Shown here piece by piece: positions 45,115 to 54,407 of a DNA stretch of 64,000 nucleotides; within the stretch, counting starts at the first letter, position 1; each line of letters begins with the position of its first letter. The position numbers and the translations under genes were made by a program. The stretch covers positions 62,001 through 126,000 of the forward strand of contig JAJNBG010000003.1 of the NCBI GenBank assembly GCA_021155905.1, in the 5' to 3' direction. This stretch comes from Bacteroidota bacterium. Lineage in GTDB: Bacteria; Bacteroidota; Bacteroidia; B-17B0; Aurantibacillaceae. The notes beneath the pieces were generated by a model that made no database searches, was not told the DNA's origin, and saw nothing but the letters and a program-made list of their open reading frames with translations.

Positions 45115-46427
45115 AAAAAGTTCTGATCATAACGTATTATTGGCCGCCAACCGGTGGAGCAGGCGTTCAACGTTGGTTAAAATTCAGCAAGTACTTCCGC
45201 AAGTTTGGTTGGGAACCTGTTATTTACACGCCTTCAAATCCGGATTTTCCGATTAATGATGAGACATTATTAAAAGATGTGCCTGCAGATTTAACGGTAC
45301 TGAAAACGAAAATCACGGAACCTTACGATATTTATCGTAAGATCATGGGTAAGAAAAAGACAGAGACGGTGAACCAGGGGTTTCTTTCTGAAGGAAAAGA
45401 AAATACATTATTACAATCGGCGATGATCTGGGTACGGGGTAATTTTTTTATTCCCGATGCACGAAAATTCTGGATCAACCCTTCCATCTCCTATTTATCG
45501 GATTATATTAAAAAAAATAAAATCGATGCCGTAATAAGTACAGGCCCCCCTCATAGTATGCATTTAATCGCCATGGGCTTAAAGCAAAAGCATCATATTC
45601 CGTGGATTGCTGATTTCAGGGATCCATGGACACAGATCGATTTTTACAGTCAGTTAAAATTATCGTCTTATGCGGATAACAAACATAAAAAATTAGAGAA
45701 CAAGGTGTTGACCCGGGCCAATAAGGTTGTCACAGTCAGTCCAACCTGTGCAAGTGATCTTCAGAAATTAGGAAACAGGAAAGTGGATGTGATAACGAAC
45801 GGGTTTGATACAGATGATTTTATCCCGATAGCTATCGGGATCGGTTCAAATCTGGAATTATTAAATGGGTTCTTATTTCACCACACCGGCGCTTTAAATA
45901 AGGACAGAAACCCATATACTTTATGGAAAGTGTTGGGCGATTTGTCTAAAGAAGATCCGGAATTGAAAAAAGACCTGGTGCTAAAGTTTACAGGGAAAAC
46001 CGATGCGATTGTTTTCGAAAGTTTGAAAGGTCATGGCCTGCTTGAAAATGCTCAGAAGACGGATTACATGACACATAGTGAAGTGGTGAAAATCATGATG
46101 CAATCGCCTGTCCTGTTATTACCTTTAAACAATACACCAAACAACAAAGGTGTTTTGTCAGGCAAGTTATTTGAATACTTAGCCGCCGGTCGTCCCATAT
46201 TTGGAATTGGTATGCCGGATGGAGATGCGGCCGTTATTCTTAAAGAAACAGGGGCGGGCACCATTTGTGATTTTGATGATTACGAAGGAACCAAAAAGAC
46301 AGTATCGGATCTCTATCAAAAATACAAGACCAATCAGTTGTCAGTGAGTCTTTCTTCTATTGATAAGTATTCAAGAGAAAGTTGCGCAATGCAATATGCA
46401 GAACTTCTGAATGAAATTACGAAGTAG
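45111..46427 (+). CDS. Glycosyltransferase, GT4-type
   Basis: The 438-residue protein begins KKVLIITYYWPPTGGAGVQRW, an N-terminal loop typical of GT4 family enzymes (GG-loop). The C-terminal half has HTGALNKDRNP and LPLNNTPNNKGVLSGKLFEYLAAGRP with donor-binding Glu residues (GKLFEYLA). It probably adds a sugar in the cytoplasm before flipping. Overlap of four bases with the flippase shows that it is the last gene of the block. It is followed by a palindromic repeat copy that may act as a boundary. Confidence 0.92.
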   Translation: MKKVLIITYYWPPTGGAGVQRWLKFSKYFRKFGWEPVIYTPSNPDFPINDETLLKDVPADLTVLKTKITEPYDIYRKIMGKKKTETVNQGFLSEGKENTLLQSAMIWVRGNFFIPDARKFWINPSISYLSDYIKKNKIDAVISTGPPHSMHLIAMGLKQKHHIPWIADFRDPWTQIDFYSQLKLSSYADNKHKKLENKVLTRANKVVTVSPTCASDLQKLGNRKVDVITNGFDTDDFIPIAIGIGSNLELLNGFLFHHTGALNKDRNPYTLWKVLGDLSKEDPELKKDLVLKFTGKTDAIVFESLKGHGLLENAQKTDYMTHSEVVKIMMQSPVLLLPLNNTPNNKGVLSGKLFEYLAAGRPIFGIGMPDGDAAVILKETGAGTICDFDDYEGTKKTVSDLYQKYKTNQLSVSLSSIDKYSRESCAMQYAELLNEITK

Positions 46428-46442
46428 TATGACCTTGAATAC

Positions 46443-46498
46443 GTCACCCTGAACTTGATTCAGGGTCTCATGAGATACTGAATCAAGTTCACCATGAC
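46443..46498. repeat. Dispersed palindromic repeat, copy 2
   Basis: A 56-base unit with arms TGAACTTGATTC (46450-46461) and GAATCAAGTTCA (46480-46491). It is the same family as the unit at 34994-35048 and differs from it in a few positions. It lies between convergent genes (glycosyltransferase and TonB receptor), where a hairpin could also stop transcription. Confidence 0.85.
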
Positions 46499-46505
46499 AT
46501 TATGT

Positions 46506-48971
46506 TTACTTGCTACTCTTTATATTAAAAGGTATCGTCAGCTTAAAACTTATATTTCGTCCCATGCTATAAATACCTGACCTGCCCGTCCCATTGTTCG
46601 GGTAATTGTCAAAATATTTTAAGCGACTCATATTGGATTGATAGGCTACATCGCTAAGATTGGTGACAAATATTCCAATGGTACAAAGCGTTATTTCCTT
46701 TTTGGTGCAGATGTCTGTTCCAATGCCGGCGTCGAACAGGGTATAACCGGGAGTTTTGGTTTCTGTATTATCTGCCAGGAACGCCATGTTTTGAGCTGCA
46801 TAATACTGCATACCTATTTTAAAATATAAGTGATGAAAGCAACTTATTTTTTTTGGTAACTCTGCACGTAATTCTGAGTTGGTATGTAACGGCGGAATAA
46901 ACGGCAAATATTTGTTACTGTCATTTAATTCTGCTCCGTTTCCTCCTTTATTAATACCATAAACCATCGATACAGAATTCTCGAAATGCAACCAGTCTAA
47001 AGGATGCGGATGAATATCAATACGCGCCTCGCCCCCAAATAATTGTGCTTTGGTTTGTCGGAATTTATAAACCGGGTAACTGTTTCCTGCTTCAATATAT
47101 AGTGAATCACCACCATTGAGATTTTGTAATTTTTGATTGAATATGTAGTGATCAATCATATTATTAAATACTTCAGCGCTTAAAGACACATGATGACTAT
47201 CGAAGAAGATTCCGATGTCTTCCTGTAAATTAGTTTCCGGTTTAAAATTATCATCCCCTAATTGCTGGAAGCCGGATCCCGGATGCACTCCTTTGGCTGA
47301 GATCTCAGAAATATTAGGAGCCCTGAATCCTTTTGCAATATTTCCTTTGATCAATAGTCGTTCAGAAATGTTATAAGTAATCCCAACGCTTCCTGAAAAT
47401 CCCTTGAACGTATGATCATAATTATTAAATTGTTTGATGGCTCCAATCGTGTCAGTCACTTTCATGTCAAAGCCGGTAGCCGGATTTGTGTTAGTATATA
47501 ACTCTGTGTTATGAAAAGAACGAATATCGTATCGTGCGCCAAATGCAAGGTCAATTTTTTTGATTTCCTTTTTGATATAAAGAAACGGTGCAAAATCCAA
47601 TAAGCTATATTCAGGAATAACAAACTCTGTCCCTTTATCCACATTATTTTTCTGGTACATACCGTTCAATCCTATAGTTGATTCCCATCCTTTTAATTCA
47701 GGTGCATAAAATTTCAAATCATAAGTGGCAGTTTTCATATCGAGGTAAAGCCCCGGAATGTCGGGGTTTTCAGGATGTGCAAATTCCCTTCGGATACTTT
47801 GCTGGTAACCCAGCTTTAGTGCCAGTTTACTTTCACCTAAAATAAATTGGTTCGTGGAGAATAACCGGTAATGTTGCACGTGCTGATGAATCGGGTCAAT
47901 TGTATAAGAGCTTAATTCGCTATCGCTTACAATTGGCCGTATCGTATCTTCTTCGGTAATTTGTTTGGTAAATTTTCGGGTCAGGGAATCACGACTGCCG
48001 TCCGGAATTTCCTGAAGGTTATCATAGATACTAAAGTTTAAATGAGAATAACCCCATTTGCGATTCAGTCCTATATAAGCATTGAGATCGTTTTCTTTAA
48101 AACCTGTATTATGCACCCTGCCGTCATATTTGTTTTGAAAATTTGTTGCTTCTTTATAGGAGGCTCTCAGACCAAATACAACACTCTTAATATTGCCGGC
48201 AAGTGCTCCTGAAGCGGCATATAATCCGTTATTGGTTTGGTAATTGACTTGCACACTACCTTTTATCGTACCCTCGGGTGCTGTATTTTCCGGGAGTAAA
48301 TTCACTACTCCGGCCAATGCATCTGACCCATAAATTAAACTGGCCGGACCTTTGATCACTTCAATCCTGTTTATTAAAAACTGATCCACTTCAATGCCAT
48401 GCTCATCTCCCCATTGCTGACTCTCTTGCCGAACGCCATCAAAAAGGGTCAACACACGATTGTATCCTAATCCTCTGATATAGGGCTTCGAAACATTAGG
48501 TCCTGTGCTCAATACGTTTACCCCGGGTACTTTCGCCATAGCATCAATCACATTGGTTGCTGTATTCTGTTCAAGATATTGTTGATCAATAGAAACCATC
48601 GGCACAGGATTCCTTTTTATTTCCGTGGCTTTTGAAACTCCTGTAACAACAACTTCGTTAGCTTCGATGTGTGATTGTTCCATTTCAATTATGATACTCG
48701 AGGTTGAGGAAAGATCGATGGTTCTGATAATAGTTTGGTAGCCTAATAACCGAACCTGCAATAAGGTTTTAATAGAGGGCAGATTATGGATTTCAAATGA
48801 ACCGTCCGTTTTGGAAACACTGGAGCTCTTCAGATCAGGAAAATATAAAATTGCTCCGGGTAAAACTTCCTGTGTCTCCTTATCTTTTATAATTCCGGTA
48901 ATTGTTGTTTGTGAGTGCATGGCATATGACATGCATAATGCAACGAGATAAATTATTTTTTTGATTGACAT
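46506..48971 (-). CDS. TonB-dependent outer-membrane receptor (copy 1)
   Basis: The 821-residue protein has a signal peptide (about 1-20), a carboxypeptidase-regulatory-like domain (about 22-105), a plug (about 115-225, including PYIRGLGYNRVLTLFDGVR and EVIKGPASLIYGSDALAG) and a 22-strand barrel ending SFKLTIPFNIKSSK. It brings a ligand (siderophore, metal complex or glycan) through the outer membrane using TonB energy. No SusD-like partner lies nearby, so uptake of a small molecule such as iron or another metal is more likely than glycan uptake. No riboswitch is seen upstream. Confidence 0.93.
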   Translation of the reverse strand: MSIKKIIYLVALCMSYAMHSQTTITGIIKDKETQEVLPGAILYFPDLKSSSVSKTDGSFEIHNLPSIKTLLQVRLLGYQTIIRTIDLSSTSSIIIEMEQSHIEANEVVVTGVSKATEIKRNPVPMVSIDQQYLEQNTATNVIDAMAKVPGVNVLSTGPNVSKPYIRGLGYNRVLTLFDGVRQESQQWGDEHGIEVDQFLINRIEVIKGPASLIYGSDALAGVVNLLPENTAPEGTIKGSVQVNYQTNNGLYAASGALAGNIKSVVFGLRASYKEATNFQNKYDGRVHNTGFKENDLNAYIGLNRKWGYSHLNFSIYDNLQEIPDGSRDSLTRKFTKQITEEDTIRPIVSDSELSSYTIDPIHQHVQHYRLFSTNQFILGESKLALKLGYQQSIRREFAHPENPDIPGLYLDMKTATYDLKFYAPELKGWESTIGLNGMYQKNNVDKGTEFVIPEYSLLDFAPFLYIKKEIKKIDLAFGARYDIRSFHNTELYTNTNPATGFDMKVTDTIGAIKQFNNYDHTFKGFSGSVGITYNISERLLIKGNIAKGFRAPNISEISAKGVHPGSGFQQLGDDNFKPETNLQEDIGIFFDSHHVSLSAEVFNNMIDHYIFNQKLQNLNGGDSLYIEAGNSYPVYKFRQTKAQLFGGEARIDIHPHPLDWLHFENSVSMVYGINKGGNGAELNDSNKYLPFIPPLHTNSELRAELPKKISCFHHLYFKIGMQYYAAQNMAFLADNTETKTPGYTLFDAGIGTDICTKKEITLCTIGIFVTNLSDVAYQSNMSRLKYFDNYPNNGTGRSGIYSMGRNISFKLTIPFNIKSSK

Positions 48972-49031
48972 AATGCTTCTTTTTTTTAAGAAATTTATGT
49001 TTCGCCATTACGAGGTTTCGTAATACCGCCC

Positions 49032-49241
49032 TTATTTTACCGGGTCATAGCCGCTTCCTCCCCAGGGATTGCAGCGACAAATGCGTTTTAACGCCATCCA
49101 ACTACCTTTAAAAGCGCCGTATTTGTTTACAGCATCCAGTCCATATTGAGAACAGGAGGGCGTAAAGCGACAGGAAGGCTTTAGCATTGGTGATATAGCG
49201 TATTGATAAAAGCGAATAATCGCTAAAGGTATAAACTTCAT
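49032..49241 (-). CDS. yidD: Membrane protein insertion efficiency factor
   Basis: The 69-residue protein has the YidD signature [20 protein letters not shown] and SQYGLDAV, then [16 protein letters not shown]. YidD is a small cytoplasmic-face protein that helps YidC insert proteins. Length is normal. In many bacteria it lies with rnpA and yidC, but here it is separated, as in Bacteroidota. The ATG start is fixed by the family start. Confidence 0.96.
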   Translation of the reverse strand: MKFIPLAIIRFYQYAISPMLKPSCRFTPSCSQYGLDAVNKYGAFKGSWMALKRICRCNPWGGSGYDPVK

Positions 49242-49279
49242 TTTTTATAGATAATAACTAATTTATTCTTAAAAATAAA

Positions 49280-49645
49280 TCAGGCTACCGGCGGGCCTCT
49301 TAAAAGAGAAGTATTATAATGAAAGGTGGGAATTGAATCCTGGTGATAAAAGAAGGAAACTTCTTTGGCATTTTTTAAAGGAAGAAAATTCAGGATAAAC
49401 TTGAAAACCGTGTAATAGACAGGAGTATCGAATTTTTCAAAATCACAATCTTTTGTCCCCGCAGCTTCATTAATACTAATATCAGTTGTTGGCTGTGCTA
49501 TCGCGTGGTTATGTCCTAATAAGGCATGTATGTATACCTTGGGAACAGCTGCGAATAAAACAACTCCCAGTAACGTTAAAGAAAAAAATATTTTGAATCT
49601 TGTTTTCAACAGCTCAAATATACATATTATAAGAATACAACACAT
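49280..49645 (-). CDS. Small exported protein of unknown function
   Basis: I choose the ATG at 49645, giving about 121 residues. The open frame continues to 49783 but that part overlaps the tRNA-Arg gene and its terminator, so it is not coding. The start has a hydrophobic stretch (about 4-36, in two parts) that may be a signal peptide, then HALLGHNHAIAQ, a His-containing segment, then acidic NEAAGTKDCDFEKFD. I recognise no family. The gene lies between tRNA-Arg and yidD, both on the minus strand. Confidence 0.5.
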   Translation of the reverse strand: MCCILIICIFELLKTRFKIFFSLTLLGVVLFAAVPKVYIHALLGHNHAIAQPTTDISINEAAGTKDCDFEKFDTPVYYTVFKFILNFLPLKNAKEVSFFYHQDSIPTFHYNTSLLRGPPVA

Positions 49646-49706
49646 TCGCTTATAAATCTTTATAGATTTCTGTGATAAATGCAAGCCTATGCAAAATTTA
49701 TAAAAA

Positions 49707-49735
49707 TGAAAAAGCCCCTCATTTGAGGAGCTTTT
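49707..49735 (-). terminator. Terminator of tRNA-Arg
   Basis: On the minus strand: stem GCTCCTC-AAAT-GAGGGGC (7 bp with one G-T pair) followed by T residues. It lies directly after the tRNA 3' end. Confidence 0.85.
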
Positions 49736-49736
49736 G

Positions 49737-49808
49737 TGGCCCTGCCAGGAATCGAACCTGGATCGTAGGCTTCGGAAACCCATATACTATCCATTGTACT
49801 ACAAAGCC
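49737..49808 (-). tRNA. tRNA-Arg (anticodon CCG)
   Basis: On the minus strand the 72-base sequence folds as a cloverleaf: acceptor GGCTTTG with CAGGGCC (7 bp), D arm GTAC/GTAT, anticodon loop TTCCGAA with anticodon CCG, and T arm CCAGG-TTCGATT-CCTGG. Discriminator A; CCA is not encoded. It reads the CGG codon. Confidence 0.95.
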
Positions 49809-49885
49809 GTTTCATTTAACAAATATAAGTATTAAATTTATGCTCATAAGCGACAATATTTTATTTTCAACGACGTTATTACAAT

Positions 49886-52216
49886 ATGCAATTAAAAACA
49901 CTCTTTTTCCTTCTTTTTTTATTCTTAAAATCGGTTTCATTTTCTCAAGTGAGAATAGGACAATGGGTAGATCATTTATCGTATAATCATGCGAATGGAG
50001 TAGCGAAAGTCGGCAGTCTGGTATATGCCTCCAATGGCTTCGGATTAGAAAAGTATAATATATTAGATAATAATCTTGAAAAATTAACTAAATGTGAGGG
50101 ATTATCTGATGTCGGTGTTAAGTTATTAAGGAAATGCGATTATAATAACTATGTGTTGGTGATATATGATAACACTAATATTGACGTGATAAAGCCGGAT
50201 GAGAGCATCGTAAATGTTTCGGACATTAAGAGGAAAATCATCCAGGGAAAAAAATATATAAATGAAATTTCTTTTAAAGGTAGTATAGCCTATATTTCAT
50301 GTGGGTTCGGTATCGTCGTGTTTGACACGGAAAAATTCGAAATAAAAGACACATATTTTTTAGGGAATGGAATTGCGAATTATGAAGTTTACCAGGTTGC
50401 TAAAAATGATACAGCACTCTTTGCGGCTACTCCGATAGGCATATTTTATGGGAACGTAAATAATAATTTAAGTAATTATCAGAACTGGAAGCCTTTAAAT
50501 ACCGGATTGGCGGCTGGGCCCTATAATTCGATTGTGAATTTTAACGGAAAAATTATTGCCAATTATTCTGAAAAATTAAGATCCGGAAATTCATTTAGAG
50601 ATACTCTGTATGAATATACATCAACCGGTTGGGTAAAGTATTCTATTAATTTTAATCACGCCGGATCAGAGAATAGAAAGCTGATTGAGTATTCTAAATT
50701 TAATAAGCTGTTGATTATGGATCAGTGGGGTGTTGCGGAATTTTCATCCTCGGGCTCCCGTATAAATTATCTTACAGGCTATGGTTTTGGAGATTCTCAG
50801 ATAAACGACGTTTATTATGAAAATGATAATATTTTTTGGGTAGCGGACCAGGCTTATGGCTTAATTAAATCCGGTGGCGCTTCATGGGCACCAAATGAGG
50901 TTATTAAACTAAACGGACCATCTAACAATTTTGTCAACGATCTTGATATTAAAGATGGTAAGGTTGTGTTTGCACCGGTTAATCTTGGTGCAGTTTATAG
51001 TCCGCAGTATAAAAAAGACATGCCAAATTCATATAATGAAGGGGACTGGACATCGCTTAGAAGTATAATTCCTGACTCGATAAAAGATATCAATGCAGTG
51101 GCCATCGACCCAAATGATAAAGAGCACATTGCGTTTGCCTGCATGGAGGACGTTCTGGAGATGAAATCAGATCAGGTGATGGGCGTTTACGCTTATGGAA
51201 ATAGTCCTATAATAGGATGGAACGGAACAGATGATGTACGTATATCTGGCGTTAGTTTCGATAGAAATTCAAATTTGTGGGCATCCATCACGATCGGGAA
51301 AAAATGTGTTGCAGTCAAAAAACCAAATAACACCTGGACGCTTCTTGATTTTGAACAATTTGTGGTTCAGCCGACAATCACAAAAATTATTTTTGATAAA
51401 TATGATCAGGCCTGGATTGTTATGCCAAGAAACATTGGTTTAATGATTTATAAAGACGTCAATGGCTTAAGTCAGCCAAATGCCTCAAATACAAAATTTT
51501 TAAGTATTTCTGAAGGTAACGGACATTTGCCATCCGTTGATGTGAAATCAATTTGTGAAGATAAAGATGGTCACATATGGGTTGGCACGGCCAAGGGAGT
51601 GAGTGTTTTTTATAATCCGGAAAATGTATTTACCAATTCAAATTGGGATGGTCAGCAAATTTTAATTGAACAGGATGGCCATGTCCAGATACTTTTGGAA
51701 AATGATGTTATTACCGCTATTGCGGTTGATGGTGTTAATCGAAAATGGATAGGTACAGAAAGTTCCGGTGTTTATTGTCTTTCTCCGGATGGCCAGGAAC
51801 AGATATATCATTTCACAGAAGATAACAGTCCTTTGTATTCGAATCTCATCCGGGATATTGTTACCGACGAAACCACCGGTGATGTGTTTATTGGTTCAGA
51901 AAAGGGTATTCAAACATTCCGGACTCCGATTATTAAAGGCTTCGAAGATTTTACCACGGTACATGCGTATCCCAACCCAATCAGGCCGGGAAATTCATCA
52001 CCTGTTTACATTACCGGTTTAATAGATGAAGCTGATGTTAAAATTACAGATGTCGCCGGAAATTTAATTTGGTCGACAAAATCGCAGGGCGGACAGGTTG
52101 CCTGGAATCTTCAGTCATTTAGTGGAACAAAAGCAGCCAGTGGGGTTTATATGATCTATTGTTCTTCCGCAAACGGAGATAAATCAGCCACCGCCAAATT
52201 ATTGATCATTAATTAA
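49886..52216 (+). CDS. porZ: PorZ-like type IX secretion system protein
   Basis: The 776-residue protein has a signal peptide (about 1-20), then two tandem beta-propeller domains of the two-component-regulator type (about 25-680; GHIWVGTAKGVSVF and RKWIGTESSGVYCL are propeller blades), and a C-terminal Por-secretion domain (about 695-776, VHAYPNPIRPG to SATAKLLIIN). In Porphyromonas gingivalis PorZ is of very similar size and domain order and brings anionic LPS to the sortase at the cell surface. The next gene, recO, starts with a one-base overlap. The identification as PorZ is by size, domains and sequence memory. Confidence 0.8.
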   Translation: MQLKTLFFLLFLFLKSVSFSQVRIGQWVDHLSYNHANGVAKVGSLVYASNGFGLEKYNILDNNLEKLTKCEGLSDVGVKLLRKCDYNNYVLVIYDNTNIDVIKPDESIVNVSDIKRKIIQGKKYINEISFKGSIAYISCGFGIVVFDTEKFEIKDTYFLGNGIANYEVYQVAKNDTALFAATPIGIFYGNVNNNLSNYQNWKPLNTGLAAGPYNSIVNFNGKIIANYSEKLRSGNSFRDTLYEYTSTGWVKYSINFNHAGSENRKLIEYSKFNKLLIMDQWGVAEFSSSGSRINYLTGYGFGDSQINDVYYENDNIFWVADQAYGLIKSGGASWAPNEVIKLNGPSNNFVNDLDIKDGKVVFAPVNLGAVYSPQYKKDMPNSYNEGDWTSLRSIIPDSIKDINAVAIDPNDKEHIAFACMEDVLEMKSDQVMGVYAYGNSPIIGWNGTDDVRISGVSFDRNSNLWASITIGKKCVAVKKPNNTWTLLDFEQFVVQPTITKIIFDKYDQAWIVMPRNIGLMIYKDVNGLSQPNASNTKFLSISEGNGHLPSVDVKSICEDKDGHIWVGTAKGVSVFYNPENVFTNSNWDGQQILIEQDGHVQILLENDVITAIAVDGVNRKWIGTESSGVYCLSPDGQEQIYHFTEDNSPLYSNLIRDIVTDETTGDVFIGSEKGIQTFRTPIIKGFEDFTTVHAYPNPIRPGNSSPVYITGLIDEADVKITDVAGNLIWSTKSQGGQVAWNLQSFSGTKAASGVYMIYCSSANGDKSATAKLLIIN

Positions 52217-52944
52217 TGCTTTACACCACTCAGGGCATTGTTTTGCATAACATAAAATATGCCGACAAAAAAATCATTTCAAAAATTTACACTAGAGATT
52301 TTGGTTTAATATCTGCCAATATAAATATTGGAACAGGATCAAAAGCAAAAATAAAATCGGGAAGTATTCAACCTTTGACTCAGATTGAATGCGTGGTTTC
52401 TTTAAAAGAAAACAAGGAAATTCAGCAGATGACCGAGGTAAAATGTCTGTACGTTTATAATGATCTTCAGCATAATTTCAGTAAGCTGTGCATCGCACAG
52501 TTTTTAAACGAGATTTTATATAAATGCCTTAAAGAAGAGACACCAAATGACGATCTTTTTGACCTGATTTGCCGTACCTATCAATGGCTGGATAAAGCGG
52601 AAGAGAATTATCTTGATACACACATTTATTTTTTGTTTGAGTTAACGAAGCATTTAGGGTTTTATCCGGTTAATAACAGAGATAAAACACATTTATATTT
52701 TGACACACTGGAAGGTAAGTTTAGTGTATCCACACAAAGTTTTCCTTTGGGCTTTGATCACTGGCAATCAGGATTATTCGCGGAGTTGTTCTCTTATTCA
52801 ATGACTAATCAAAAAAAAATAAACAGGAGCGAACGACTGGCGCTTTTAGATTGTTTAATTCATTATTATAAAATGCAGATTCCGGGCTTGATTGAATTAA
52901 AGTCTTACAGGGTCATGCAGGAAATGGTGATTGAAATGCAGTAA
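52216..52944 (+). CDS. recO: DNA repair protein RecO
   Basis: The 242-residue protein has an OB-fold N-terminus (TTQGIVLHNIKYADKKIISKIYT) and a helical domain. RecO loads RecA with RecR in gap repair. The usual zinc-finger Cys residues in the C-terminal part are missing, as in other Bacteroidota RecO. The start ATG overlaps the porZ stop (TAATG), so translational coupling is likely. It is followed by a convergent TerC gene, six bases apart. Confidence 0.92.
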   Translation: MLYTTQGIVLHNIKYADKKIISKIYTRDFGLISANINIGTGSKAKIKSGSIQPLTQIECVVSLKENKEIQQMTEVKCLYVYNDLQHNFSKLCIAQFLNEILYKCLKEETPNDDLFDLICRTYQWLDKAEENYLDTHIYFLFELTKHLGFYPVNNRDKTHLYFDTLEGKFSVSTQSFPLGFDHWQSGLFAELFSYSMTNQKKINRSERLALLDCLIHYYKMQIPGLIELKSYRVMQEMVIEMQ

Positions 52945-52950
52945 AAAAAC

Positions 52951-53745
52951 TTAATCTTCCTGTTTAAAATCTTTGGAGCGTTTCAATTTTCGTTCCTTAA
53001 TATTAAAAAACTCAATCAGCATTGCAAACGCTAAAGCGATATAAGCGTAGTTCTTATTCAGCTCAATATGTTTTTCATGCGAAACAGACGTATTATAGCT
53101 ATCAATTATGGCTTCAGCAACTAAAATACCCCCGATAACCAATAAAAAACATAAGGCGATCATTTTTATTCCCGGGTTTTTATTAATAAAATCAGCAACA
53201 AGTCCAGAGAATAATATCATTAAAAGCATGGAAATCACAACTGCTGACACCATGATTAAAACAACACCTGAAAGCCCTACGGCCGCTAATATACTGTCAA
53301 AAGAAAATACAAAATCGATAATGATGATCTGAAGGATGATAGCCTGAAATGTTGACTTCCCTTTTTTGCCCGGGCCAATCTCATCTTCATCCCCATGAAT
53401 GTGCTCCTGTATCTCCTGCCAGGTTTTCACTAAAAGAAAAATACCACCACTAATCAGAATGATCGCTTTTCCGGAAACACCATAAGCTCCAAGGTAAAAG
53501 AATGGCTCTTTTAGCCCGGCAATATAACCTACAAAAAACAGGAGAACCGTTCTCACGACCAGGGCTAATAATAAACCTATTGTCCTCGCTTTTGATTGTT
53601 GTTCCCGTGGAAGTTTGTCAACAGCTATCGAGATAAAAATAATATTATCAATACCTAAAATGATCTCTAAAACTGTTAAAGTCAATAAGCTGATTAGTCC
53701 ATTGATTGTAAGTAACTGTGATAGATCGGAAGAGAAGCTGTGCAT
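52951..53745 (-). CDS. TerC family integral membrane protein (copy 2)
   Basis: From the ATG at 53745 the protein is 264 residues with about seven helices. Signatures: EIILGIDNIIFISIAVDKLP and FVFSFDSILAAVGL. It is a paralogue of the TerC at 25445. The longer frame to 53763 includes a TATATTTG promoter-like box (53768-53761), so the later ATG is preferred. The loop between halves is rich in Asp, Glu and Lys (HGDEDEIGPGKKGK). TerC proteins are linked to metal export. It has no porin partner, unlike copy 1. Confidence 0.92.
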   Translation of the reverse strand: MHSFSSDLSQLLTINGLISLLTLTVLEIILGIDNIIFISIAVDKLPREQQSKARTIGLLLALVVRTVLLFFVGYIAGLKEPFFYLGAYGVSGKAIILISGGIFLLVKTWQEIQEHIHGDEDEIGPGKKGKSTFQAIILQIIIIDFVFSFDSILAAVGLSGVVLIMVSAVVISMLLMILFSGLVADFINKNPGIKMIALCFLLVIGGILVAEAIIDSYNTSVSHEKHIELNKNYAYIALAFAMLIEFFNIKERKLKRSKDFKQED

Positions 53746-53760
53746 ATTTGAATGAAAACA

Positions 53761-53768
53761 CAAATATA
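53761..53768 (-). promoter_or_regulatory. -7 element TATATTTG for the second TerC gene
   Basis: On the minus strand the site reads TATATTTG, a perfect TAnnTTTG. It lies 15 bases upstream of the chosen ATG and supports the shorter start. No -33 TTTG is visible. Confidence 0.5.
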
Positions 53769-53831
53769 GCCCCTTTTTAAATGTTTACCTAAAAAATATT
53801 CTATTTGATAATCAGCTGGTTATGATAAAAA

Positions 53832-53858
53832 TTAGTACTATGTGTTGCAAGGTACTAA
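53832..53858. promoter_or_regulatory. Candidate PadR operator (inverted repeat)
   Basis: TTAGTAC (53832-53838) and GTACTAA (53852-53858) are exact reverse complements separated by 13 bases, so the half-sites are 20 bases apart (two helix turns). They overlap the -33 region of the promoter at 53844-53876. A third half-site GTACTAA lies about 50 bases downstream (53903-53909). A PadR-family regulator is encoded in the operon that follows, so autoregulation is likely. Confidence 0.6.
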
Positions 53859-53876
53859 AATAAAAACATATCTTTG
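53844..53876 (+). promoter_or_regulatory. Promoter of the PadR-PspC operon
   Basis: GTTG (53844-53847), a 21-base spacer, and TATCTTTG (53869-53876) match the Bacteroidota pattern. Transcription would start near 53883, leaving a leader of about 170 bases before the first gene at 54055. The rest of the 309 bases between the TerC start and this gene holds no other feature I can support. Confidence 0.6.
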
Positions 53877-54054
53877 TCAAGCATAATAATAAAGATGACC
53901 CAGTACTAAAAAACGTTCTTTTTTTAATTCTCTCTTTAAACTGCAGAATAAAATGAATTAAGAGACATTCACCTTGAAAAACTTAAAAACGCGATTTGAG
54001 AAGCAGGGTGGGTGAAAATGCGAAAAGTATATAATAATTTAAAAAAACTAAAAA

Positions 54055-54405
54055 ATGAAAACGCTAATTAAAAAATCAATCATCCTCATGACGGCAGGAT
54101 TTTTATTTAGTTTTAATTTAAAAGCTAAAGAAAGTGAGACGCCAAAAACGGTAATGATATCAGAGGCCAATAAAGCGATTAAAGAACATATTAAATTTCC
54201 TAATTTGTTAATGCACTTTAACCAGGAGGAAAAAGTTAACGTTGTTTTTACGGTTAATGAAACAGGCCAGGTAAATTTGGTGATTGCCAATACGCAAAAC
54301 GAGATCCTTAAAAAATCAATTGAAGCACAATTTATGAAACTGAAGCTTGAGCATTTAAAGGCCGATAATGCTTACAGTGTAGTGTTTAACTTTAAAACAA
54401 TATAA
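54055..54405 (+). CDS. Small exported protein with TonB-C-like fold, PadR operon
   Basis: The 116-residue protein has a signal peptide (about 1-24, with MTAGFLFSFNLKA) and a domain with VNVVFTVNETGQVNLVIAN followed by LKKSIEAQFMKLKL and YSVVFNFKTI, resembling the C-terminal domain of TonB-like/energy transducer proteins. It is probably periplasmic. It is the first gene of the operon (2-base gap to PadR). A similar C-terminal pattern is seen in the sigma-factor partner at 8783-9937. Function unknown; perhaps an envelope-stress sensor. Confidence 0.65.
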   Translation: MKTLIKKSIILMTAGFLFSFNLKAKESETPKTVMISEANKAIKEHIKFPNLLMHFNQEEKVNVVFTVNETGQVNLVIANTQNEILKKSIEAQFMKLKLEHLKADNAYSVVFNFKTI

Positions 54406-54407
54406 TC

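Noticed and set aside
42579-46427. Glycan cluster as a recent horizontal island
   Set aside because: No integrase, tRNA junction or clear change of composition is visible; only a palindromic repeat lies at its right end.
49646-49783. N-terminal extension of the 49280 gene up to 49783
   Set aside because: It overlaps tRNA-Arg(CCG) and its terminator on the same strand; the ATG at 49645 is a better start.
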